Assembly (NCBI GenBank): GCA_937893605.1
Contig: CALBGG010000064.1
Location: 1 to 10,372 of the forward strand
Source: an uncultured Clostridia bacterium
Lineage (GTDB): Bacteria > Bacillota > Clostridia > Oscillospirales > Oscillospiraceae
DNA length: 10,372 nt
Direction of reading: 5' to 3'
Shown here piece after piece: positions 5,464-10,372 of this stretch; position 1 is the stretch's first letter; the number at the start of each line of letters is the position of its first letter. The notes under the pieces were generated by a model, which was not told where the DNA came from, did no database searches, and saw only the letters and a list, made by a program, of their open reading frames with translations. The position numbers and the translations under genes were made by a program.

Positions 5464-6957
5464 TCATTCCTTGCCGCTCCTTCCGTAGATATAGGCCATG
5501 CGGCGCATTTTACCGGCAAGAGCCTTCGTCGCACTGCCGGGCATCATGCGCCATGCCCAGTTTCCGCCGACGGTTCCGGGTGTGTTCATGCGTGCGCCCC
5601 CGCCGAGGCCGAGATGATCCTGCATCTGCGCGATAAACAGCTCAGCCTTTGAGCGCATACCGCCGCGCAGCATAGCGTCGGCAAGGTCTGCATTATTTTC
5701 TATCCCGAGGTACTCACGCGCGAAGGCGAGCGTCTCGGGCTTTTCTTCGTCTATCCAGCCGCGCAGAGTGTTATTGTCGTGCGTTCCGGCGTAGCATATG
5801 CAATTTTCATTGTACCTGTGCGGGAGATAATCGCTCAGGCTATCAGGATCAAATGCAAATTCGAGCACCTTCATGCCCGGCAGTCCGCTGTCCGCCAGCA
5901 GCTTATGCACCTCAGGCGTGAGCACGCCGAGGTCCTCTGCGATGAACCGGACGTTATTGAACCACGAGGTCAGCCTGCCGACAAGATCCATGCCCGGACC
6001 GGAACGCCACCGCCCCTGCTTTGCGCTTTCAGCGCCGTTCGGCACCGCCCAGTAGCTTTCAAAGGCGCGGAAATGGTCGATGCGCAGCGCGTCATAGAGC
6101 CTCGACGCACCATCTACGCGGCGTATCCACCAGCCGTAGCCGTCGCGCCGCATAGCGTCCCAGTCGTACAGGGGATTGCCCCAAAGCTGCCCGTCTGCGC
6201 TGAAATAATCCGGCGGCACGCCCGCGACCTCGACGGGGACATTTTGCTCATCCAGCAGGAAAAACTCCGGCTCTGCCCACACGTCGGTCGAGTCGAGCGC
6301 AACGTATATCGGCATATCGCCGATGATGCCTATGCCCTTTTCTCGCGCATAAGCGCGCAGGGCGTTCCACTGGCTGTAGAAAAGATACTGCACATAGGAG
6401 AAAAATTTCACGTCCTCGTGCAGCTCTCGGAAGTATTTTTCCACGGCGCCAATGCGGTGCAGGCGGATATCCTCCGGCCATTCGTACCACGCGCTGCCGT
6501 TAAAATGCTCCTTGAGCGCCATGTAAAGCGCAAAATCCGAAAGCCAGCGCGCATTGTCGCGGCAAAACGCTTCAAAGTCCGCATCCTTTCGCGCAAGGCC
6601 GCGCCGCGCGGCAATACGCAGGATCGGCATGCGGTTTTTCCGCAGTGCACCGTAATCGACGGTTTCGGCGCTGCCGCCCCACTTGATCGCGTTGACCTCG
6701 CTTTTTGTCAGCAGTCCGTCGCCGACGAGCATGTCGAGATCTATGAAATACGCGTTTCCCGCAAAGCTCGAAAAGCTCTGATACGGCGAATCCCCGCTTC
6801 CGGCGGGCCCGACGGGCAGGATCTGCCACCACGACTGACCGGCCTCGGCAAGAAAATCCGCAAACTCATACGCCGCCCTGCCGAGCGTTCCTATCCCGTG
6901 CTCCGACGGCAGCGAGAACAGCGGCAGGAGCACGCCGCAGCTTCTTTTTATGTTCAT
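5464..6957 (-). CDS. malQ: 4-alpha-glucanotransferase (amylomaltase, GH77)
   Basis: This 497-residue cytoplasmic enzyme transfers alpha-1,4-glucan segments between maltodextrins or glycogen-derived oligosaccharides and frees glucose. Early conserved blocks are SWWQILPVGPAGSGDSPYQ (42-60), the loop that shapes the glucan site, and GDMPIYVALDSTDVWAEP (213-230). Catalytic residues of family GH77 are visible: nucleophile D294 in LRIDHFRAF, acid/base E341 in IAEDLG and D394 in GTHDNNT. Length fits the standard bacterial form (about 500). I chose ATG 6957, preceded by GAGGTGA at five bases; an in-frame ATG at 7011 would add 18 residues, lacks a good site and would place the start upstream of the promoter. 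No other glycogen genes are in the window. It is transcribed from its own promoter, divergent from the EFR1-type gene. Confidence 0.96.
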   Translation of the reverse strand: MNIKRSCGVLLPLFSLPSEHGIGTLGRAAYEFADFLAEAGQSWWQILPVGPAGSGDSPYQSFSSFAGNAYFIDLDMLVGDGLLTKSEVNAIKWGGSAETVDYGALRKNRMPILRIAARRGLARKDADFEAFCRDNARWLSDFALYMALKEHFNGSAWYEWPEDIRLHRIGAVEKYFRELHEDVKFFSYVQYLFYSQWNALRAYAREKGIGIIGDMPIYVALDSTDVWAEPEFFLLDEQNVPVEVAGVPPDYFSADGQLWGNPLYDWDAMRRDGYGWWIRRVDGASRLYDALRIDHFRAFESYWAVPNGAESAKQGRWRSGPGMDLVGRLTSWFNNVRFIAEDLGVLTPEVHKLLADSGLPGMKVLEFAFDPDSLSDYLPHRYNENCICYAGTHDNNTLRGWIDEEKPETLAFAREYLGIENNADLADAMLRGGMRSKAELFIAQMQDHLGLGGGARMNTPGTVGGNWAWRMMPGSATKALAGKMRRMAYIYGRSGKE

Positions 6958-6977
6958 ACTGTCACCTCGCTGTGATA

Positions 6978-7025
6978 CGGCTATTTTAGCCGCGCGGGCG
7001 CGGAAAATCAAGCGTCAATTTTCCG
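6978..7025. promoter_or_regulatory. Two operator-like palindromes in the malQ/EFR1 divergent region
   Basis: CGGCTA/TAGCCG (6978-6983 and 6987-6992) covers the malQ -10 box. CGGAAAAT/ATTTTCCG (7001-7008 and 7018-7025, nine bases apart) covers the malQ -35 and touches the -35 of the opposite promoter. The placement fits regulator binding, but no regulator gene is adjacent. Confidence 0.4.
6983..7011 (-). promoter_or_regulatory. Promoter of malQ
   Basis: On the minus strand TTGATT (plus 7006-7011), a 17-base spacer and TAAAAT (plus 6983-6988) lie upstream of the malQ start. The -10 box sits inside the palindrome CGGCTA-TTT-TAGCCG (6978-6992). Confidence 0.65.
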
Positions 7026-7054
7026 TTGAAGTCAAGGCGGATCATGTGTATAAT
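7026..7054 (+). promoter_or_regulatory. Promoter of the EFR1-type ferredoxin gene
   Basis: TTGAAG (7026-7031), a 17-base spacer and TATAAT (7049-7054) lie 31 bases upstream of ATG 7086. This is one of the best-matching promoters in the window. Confidence 0.85.
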
Positions 7055-7085
7055 CTGAGATGAAGATAAAAGGAGGAAGCAAACA

Positions 7086-7832
7086 ATGATCTTATACTAC
7101 ACCGGAACGGGAAACAGCTCATACGCCGCGCGGAGAATAGCGGCAGCTATAGGCGATGAGGCTGTAGACCTTTTCTCCCGTCTGCGCAACGGCGACACCT
7201 CGCCCATAGAATCTCAAAAGCCCTGGGTCATCGTAACGCCGACCTACGCATGGCGCGTTCCGCGCATCGTGCGAGACTGGCTTAATAAAACCGAGCTGCG
7301 CGGCTCACGCGAAATTTACTTTGTCATGACCTGCGGCAGCGAGATCGGCAATGCCGGAAGCTACGCGGAAAAATGGTGCCGCAGCAAGGGACTCGATTTC
7401 AAGGGCTGCGCCGGGGTCGTGATGCCGGAAAACTACATTGTCATGTTCAAGGCGCCCTCGCCGAAGGAGGAGGCCGAGATCATTGTTCGCGCAAACGGAA
7501 GGCTGAGCACTCTCGCGCAGAGCATCGCAAAAGGCGAGGACTTCATCAAGCCGCCGATAAAGCTTATCGATAGGATATACAGCGGCGTTGTAAACGACGC
7601 GTTCTATCCCGTGTTCGTAAAAAGCAAAAAATTCCGTGTAACAAGCGAGTGCATCGGCTGCGGCAAGTGCGCTGCCATGTGCCCGACGAAAAGCATACGC
7701 ATAGAAAACGGCAAGCCCGTCTGGAGCGGCGGCTGCACCCACTGCATGGCCTGCATCTGCCGCTGCCCGAAGCAGGCGATAGAATACGGCCGGCACACAA
7801 GGGGTCTGCGCAGGTACTATCTGAGCGAGTGA
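7086..7832 (+). CDS. EFR1-family ferrodoxin: flavodoxin-like domain plus two [4Fe-4S] sites
   Basis: This 248-residue cytoplasmic electron carrier or oxidoreductase has two parts. The N-terminal half is flavodoxin-like: YYTGTGNSSYAA (4-15) is the FMN phosphate loop, followed by TPTYAWRVPRIVRDWL (51-66) and MTCGSEIGNA (81-90), other parts of the flavin site. The C-terminal part is a bacterial ferredoxin fold: C189-x2-C192-x2-C195-x3-CP (cluster 1) and C217-x2-C220-x2-C223-x3-CP (cluster 2), each supporting a [4Fe-4S] cluster. Family members are common in Clostridia and are thought to move electrons between flavin and Fe-S centres, but partners are usually unknown. The start has AGGAGG at 7071-7076. 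Its own promoter is divergent from malQ. Confidence 0.92.
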   Translation: MILYYTGTGNSSYAARRIAAAIGDEAVDLFSRLRNGDTSPIESQKPWVIVTPTYAWRVPRIVRDWLNKTELRGSREIYFVMTCGSEIGNAGSYAEKWCRSKGLDFKGCAGVVMPENYIVMFKAPSPKEEAEIIVRANGRLSTLAQSIAKGEDFIKPPIKLIDRIYSGVVNDAFYPVFVKSKKFRVTSECIGCGKCAAMCPTKSIRIENGKPVWSGGCTHCMACICRCPKQAIEYGRHTRGLRRYYLSE

Positions 7833-7862
7833 TATCTGTGAAAAGCACGCGGCTTTCATCTC

Positions 7863-7891
7863 TTGACGAATTTCAAAAGCTGCGATAAAGT
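7863..7891 (+). promoter_or_regulatory. Promoter of the RluA-type gene, possibly giving a leaderless mRNA
   Basis: TTGACG (7863-7868), a 17-base spacer and TAAAGT (7886-7891) run directly into the start region. Initiation at the usual distance would fall near 7898, which is itself an ATG of the gene. No Shine-Dalgarno sequence is visible. Confidence 0.5.
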
Positions 7892-8551
7892 ATGGTTATG
7901 GATATTATTTATTATGACGACAATATAATAGTCGCTATAAAGCCCGCGGGAGTCATATCTACCGACGAGCCCGGCGGTATGCCCTCGCTTCTGCGCGAGG
8001 CGCTGGGAAACGCGGAGGCTGATATACGCACGGTGCACAGGCTCGACCAGGTCGTATCCGGGCTGATGGTCTTCGCGCAGAATCCCGAGACCGCTTCGGA
8101 GCTCAGCCGGCAGATTCGCATGGGAGAGTTCAAAAAGACCTACCTCGCCGTAGTTCACGGCGTTCCGCAGGAGCGTTCGGGTCGAATGGAGGATATTCTG
8201 CTCAGGTCAAAGGAGCAGCGCAAGACCTTTGTAGTGAACAAGCCCTGCCGCGGTTCGCAGGAGGCCGCGCTCGACTATCGTCTGCTCGGTTCCAACGGCG
8301 AACTGAGCATGGTCGAGATAAATCTCATCACCGGCCGCACGCACCAGATACGCGCACAGTTCACGCACCGCCGCATGCCCCTCGTCGGAGACAGGAAGTA
8401 CGGCGGGCGCGACGAGGGCTGCAATATTGCCCTGTGGTCGTACAGCATCGGGTTCACAAATCCGGCGACCGGACGCTTTATGACCTTTAAAGTTAAGCCG
8501 CCCAGGGCGTTTCCGTGGACGGAATTCGACACGGCAATAATGCCGAGATAG
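7892..8551 (+). CDS. RluA-family RNA pseudouridine synthase
   Basis: This protein of 219 residues (217 from the second ATG at 7898) converts specific uridines in rRNA or tRNA to pseudouridine. The early strand YYDDNIIVAIKPAGVIST (7-24) is the family opening. The catalytic motif is HRLDQVVSGLMVFA (49-62) with D52 as the expected nucleophile. VEINLITGRTHQIRAQF (141-157) and PLVGDRKYGG (163-172) are the other conserved blocks. No S4 domain precedes the catalytic domain, so it is a short stand-alone type; the RNA target cannot be read from sequence. ATG 7892 overlaps the end of the likely -10 box, so ATG 7898 may be the real start. Its stop codon lies within the shared hairpin at 8548-8590. Confidence 0.92.
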   Translation: MVMDIIYYDDNIIVAIKPAGVISTDEPGGMPSLLREALGNAEADIRTVHRLDQVVSGLMVFAQNPETASELSRQIRMGEFKKTYLAVVHGVPQERSGRMEDILLRSKEQRKTFVVNKPCRGSQEAALDYRLLGSNGELSMVEINLITGRTHQIRAQFTHRRMPLVGDRKYGGRDEGCNIALWSYSIGFTNPATGRFMTFKVKPPRAFPWTEFDTAIMPR

Positions 8552-8590
8552 CATTTACGGCGCTCCGAAACGGGGCGCCGTAAATGCTAT
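8548..8590. terminator. Long hairpin shared by convergent genes
   Basis: TAGCATTTACGGCGC (8549-8563) pairs perfectly with 8575-8589. The stem continues inward with one T-G wobble and three more pairs to an AAA loop, and outward by one A-T, about 20 pairs in all. On the plus strand it is followed by TTCTTCCTTTTT, an interrupted T tract; on the minus strand there is none. The TAG of the rluA-type gene and the TAG of gtrA are the outer ends of the two arms. Confidence 0.7.
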
Positions 8591-9006
8591 TCTTCCTTTT
8601 TGAATGCGAAAAAGCGCTGGCCGAGGTAGTTGAGCACAACGAACAGACCCATGCCGCAGACCATGGCGACGTTTTCCTGTATGCTCACCGCAAAGCCTGA
8701 CATGAGAGCGGCTATAAGCGGCTTTGCTATGCCATAGGCTATCAGATAGCAGGCACCGATGTTCACGACAAAGCGCATGACAACCTTCCAATCGCGTTTT
8801 TTATACCGGAAGGTGAAATACTTATTGAGAAAATAGCTCAGTATGCTGCCGAAAAAATAGTTCGATGCGCTGCTGAGCCAATAGCTCAGGCCAAAAACGT
8901 TGTAAAATACGAACATTATCGCCGTTCCGAAGATCGTGTTTACGATCCCGACCAGCACAAAGCGCAGAAACGTTTTGTCGGCAAATCTTTTTATCAGATC
9001 TTTCAT
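8587..9006 (-). CDS. GtrA-like membrane protein
   Basis: This 139-residue protein has four hydrophobic helices, at about 13-38, 42-62, 76-98 and 112-132, with GtrA-family marks: FLRFVLVGIVNTIFGTAIMF (13-32), ASNYFFGSILSYFLNKYFTF (47-66) and a closing LNYLGQRFFAF (125-135). GtrA proteins are thought to help move lipid-linked sugars across the membrane or to serve cell-surface polysaccharide and teichoic-acid glycosylation. The chosen start is ATG 9006, preceded by AAGGA and fixed by the four-base ATGA overlap with the upstream hydrolase stop. An in-frame ATG at 9087 would lie deep in that gene. No glycosyltransferase partner is adjacent in the window. Confidence 0.9.
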   Translation of the reverse strand: MKDLIKRFADKTFLRFVLVGIVNTIFGTAIMFVFYNVFGLSYWLSSASNYFFGSILSYFLNKYFTFRYKKRDWKVVMRFVVNIGACYLIAYGIAKPLIAALMSGFAVSIQENVAMVCGMGLFVVLNYLGQRFFAFKKEE

Positions 9007-9794
9007 AGATACATATCCTTGCGCCGTGTTGAGATATACGGCCTTTTGCCGCGCCAGAGCTCGGATTCCGAAAGGTCTATATCGCATGTCACGAGCCGCT
9101 GCTCATTATCTGCCTTTACGATAACGTCGCCGCTCGGGTGAACAACGATCGACTGCCCCGCAAAATCCATCTCGCCCTCGAGCCCCACGCGGTTGCACAT
9201 TGCGACGAACACCTGATTCTGCATCGCCTGCACGCGCACCTCCCACTCGAACATTTCCATGGGCTCGGCTTCCGTGTTCGCCGTCGGGATTATGACCAGC
9301 TGCGCGCCCATGAGGGCGCAGGTGCGTATACTCTCGGGCAGGTGGCGATCAAAGCAGATGACTATGCCGACCTTGCCGAAGGGCGTGTCGAACACCTTAA
9401 AGCCGTCGGGCGACGGGGCATAGTAGTCCTGCTCGTAGAACTGCTCGGCCTGCGCGATGTGCACCATTTTCGCGGTGTCGAGAAGCTCGCCGCGCGGGTC
9501 TATCCACAGCGATGTATCGTATCGTTTCCCGTCCAGTTCAAGATACACGTTCGGCGACATGTAATATCCGTTTTTCTTCGCGGCATCGCACAGAGCCGAT
9601 ATCGGCCCACTGCCGGGCGTTAAAGCATAGCCGGACGCGTCGCGCTTTTCATACTGCGGAAAAAACGGAGTCAGCTGAACCTCGGGGAAAAACAGCAGGT
9701 CGCAGCCGCGCGCGGCTTCGCACATTTCAAGCGAGGTCTTCAGATTTTCTTCCACGCTGCCGGTCATGCGCATCTGCGCCATTGCAAGCTTCAT
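9003..9794 (-). CDS. Carbon-nitrogen hydrolase (nitrilase superfamily)
   Basis: This 263-residue cytoplasmic enzyme hydrolyses non-peptide C-N bonds. The Glu-Lys-Cys triad is visible: E38 in LLFFPEVQLTPF, K109 in DTAKMVHIAQ and C147 in IVICFDRHLPE. Length and layout match the amidase branch that includes N-carbamoylputrescine amidase and omega-amidase; QFYEQDYYAPS resembles the former, but no polyamine genes are visible, so the substrate is open. The start at 9794 has GAGGAGG at seven to eight bases. The stop overlaps the gtrA start (ATGA), indicating coupled translation. A leader of about 100 bases separates it from its promoter. Confidence 0.9.
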   Translation of the reverse strand: MKLAMAQMRMTGSVEENLKTSLEMCEAARGCDLLFFPEVQLTPFFPQYEKRDASGYALTPGSGPISALCDAAKKNGYYMSPNVYLELDGKRYDTSLWIDPRGELLDTAKMVHIAQAEQFYEQDYYAPSPDGFKVFDTPFGKVGIVICFDRHLPESIRTCALMGAQLVIIPTANTEAEPMEMFEWEVRVQAMQNQVFVAMCNRVGLEGEMDFAGQSIVVHPSGDVIVKADNEQRLVTCDIDLSESELWRGKRPYISTRRKDMYL

Positions 9795-9898
9795 TCTCTT
9801 TACCTCCTCTTTTTTAGAGACGCATTGAGGCGCCTACATTACACATTTTACGTCAGCCCGGTATCGAAGACGCCGGCCATCACAGTAACATTTCAGCC
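9795..9898 (-). other. Leader of the hydrolase-gtrA transcript
   Basis: About 104 bases lie between the predicted transcription start near 9898 and the hydrolase ATG. The segment contains short pairing stretches (for example CGTC/GACG on the minus strand) but matches no riboswitch or leader motif I can recognise. The ribosome site GAGGAGG is at its end. Confidence 0.3.
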
Positions 9899-9904
9899 AT
9901 AGTG

Positions 9905-9913
9905 ATTATAGCA
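9905..9913 (-). promoter_or_regulatory. Extended -10 promoter of the hydrolase-gtrA operon
   Basis: The minus strand reads TGCTATAAT, a TG-n extended -10 box with a perfect hexamer. No good -35 is seen at 17 bases (TCCAAC). The upstream promoter region falls in the terminator stem of typA, so the terminator and the next promoter are packed together. Confidence 0.65.
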
Positions 9914-9914
9914 C

Positions 9915-9942
9915 AAAAAGCGCTCCTGTTGGAGCGCTTTTT
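9915..9942. terminator. Terminator of typA
   Basis: AAAAAGCGCTCC (9915-9926) and GGAGCGCTTTTT (9931-9942) form a 12-bp stem with a four-base loop. On the minus strand it ends in five T and lies four bases after the typA stop. The symmetry makes it able to act in both directions. Confidence 0.9.
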
Positions 9943-9946
9943 GAAT

Positions 9947-10372
9947 TTATCTGTTGCGCATTACGGTCTTCATTCTCAGACCGTGGTCGAGGATGCTCTT
10001 GCGCAGGCGCAGGCTTTTCGGCGTGACCTCAAGAAGCTCGTCGTCGGCCAGAAACTCAAGGCACTGCTCAAGACTCATCTGCCTGGGTGGAATGAGGCGC
10101 AGAGCTTCGTCCGAGCCGGAGGCGCGGGTGTTGGTCAGGTGCTTTGTGCGGCAGACGTTTACGGCGACATCGTCCGCCTTCGGGCAGACGCCGACGATCA
10201 TGCCGGCATATACCTTCGTTCCGGGGGTTATGAACATCGCGCCGCGCTCCTGCGCGTTCCATATGCCGTAGGCAACGGCCTCGCCGGTCTCGAACGCGAT
10301 GAGAGATCCGGTATTGCGGCGCGCGATATCGCCCTTGTACGGCTCGTACTTTTCAAAGACGGAGGCCATGAT
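9947..10372 (-). CDS. typA: Ribosome-associated GTPase TypA/BipA, C-terminal part
   Basis: The 141 residues visible are the C-terminal end of the translational GTPase TypA (BipA), about 600 residues when whole; the GTPase domain lies beyond the right edge. Recognisable blocks are IMASVFEKYEPYKGDI, then TGSLIAFETGEAVAYGIWNAQERG, MFITPGTKVYAGMIVG, a VNVCRTKHLTNTRASGSDEALRL stretch, SLEQCLEFLADDELLEVTP and SLRLRKSILD, the conserved C-terminal domain that contacts the ribosome. The first ATG in view is internal; the codon before it (ATC) continues the frame. TypA binds the ribosome and helps 50S assembly and growth under cold or other stress. The stop is TAA at 9949-9947. Confidence 0.95.
   Translation of the reverse strand: MMASVFEKYEPYKGDIARRNTGSLIAFETGEAVAYGIWNAQERGAMFITPGTKVYAGMIVGVCPKADDVAVNVCRTKHLTNTRASGSDEALRLIPPRQMSLEQCLEFLADDELLEVTPKSLRLRKSILDHGLRMKTVMRNR

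Noticed and set aside
5779..6975. 398-residue open frame antisense to malQ
   Set aside because: It lies opposite a clear GH77 gene with all catalytic residues, has no recognisable domain, and reflects high GC at third positions.
5464..7011. Longer malQ start adding 18 residues
   Set aside because: It would begin at the -35 box of the malQ promoter, lacks a good ribosome site, and the added residues are not typical of the family.
7839..7858. Terminator between the EFR1-type gene and the RluA-type gene
   Set aside because: TGAAAAGC-ACGCG-GCTTTCA forms a short bulged stem without a T tract, too weak to call.
9795..9898. Riboswitch (fluoride or ZTP type) in the hydrolase leader
   Set aside because: Fragments such as GTGATGGCC recall known motifs, but conserved core bases and the needed pairings are not present together.
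1..10372. CRISPR array, rRNA, IS element or defence system
   Set aside because: No spaced direct repeats, rRNA sequence, transposase or integrase frame, or recognisable defence domain was seen on either strand.

Overview
The window looks like a chromosome segment of a moderately GC-rich Clostridia species, probably an Oscillospirales/Ruminococcaceae-like gut anaerobe. Evidence for this is strong AGGAGG ribosome binding sites, SigA-type promoters of the TTGAAG-17-TATAAT kind, a YugP-type zinc peptidase, a LUD-domain protein, and an EFR1-type flavodoxin/ferredoxin fusion that points to anaerobic life. The taxonomic call is inference from gene content and style; no marker gene in the window settles it.

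Bases 1-2236 are a graveyard. They hold the tail of an unidentified gene with its terminator (3-178) and then, on the minus strand, the remains of a TetR-controlled ABC operon. The pieces are a TetR regulator cut to its DNA-binding half (1597-1896), an ECF-type dual ATPase with frame breaks (about 613-1514), and the NBD of a MsbA/MdlB-type exporter (197-about 612). The exporter NBD is joined to the ECF protein at its Walker A motif and has lost its signature and Walker B segment. The block ends beside the 3' end of a tRNA-Ser(GGA) gene (2237-2329, minus), a common border for acquired DNA.

From 2454 on the genes are intact. A sugar-nucleotidyltransferase-like protein with a cysteine-rich hinge and a phosphomutase-like tail (2454-3488) is followed by a tight three-gene operon: LUD protein, YugP-like membrane zinc peptidase and single-domain cupin (3544-5195). 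The operon has its own promoter and ends at a bidirectional terminator. A gene-free stretch (5227-5463) holds a structured or repeat-like element and the terminator of malQ.

malQ (5464-6957, minus) and an EFR1-type ferredoxin gene (7086-7832, plus) diverge from a compact region with two well-formed promoters and operator-like palindromes. An RluA-type pseudouridine synthase (7892-8551) follows; it may be read from a leaderless transcript. It converges on a GtrA membrane gene (8587-9006, minus) through one long hairpin that contains both stop codons. gtrA overlaps an upstream carbon-nitrogen hydrolase gene (9003-9794, minus) by ATGA. That pair has an extended -10 promoter abutting the terminator of typA/bipA, whose 3' end (9947-10372, minus) closes the window.

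I did not find a clear new defence or mobile system. The most unusual items are the chimeric ABC pseudogene, the cysteine-rich nucleotidyltransferase/phosphomutase-tail protein, and the intergenic element near 5237-5389.
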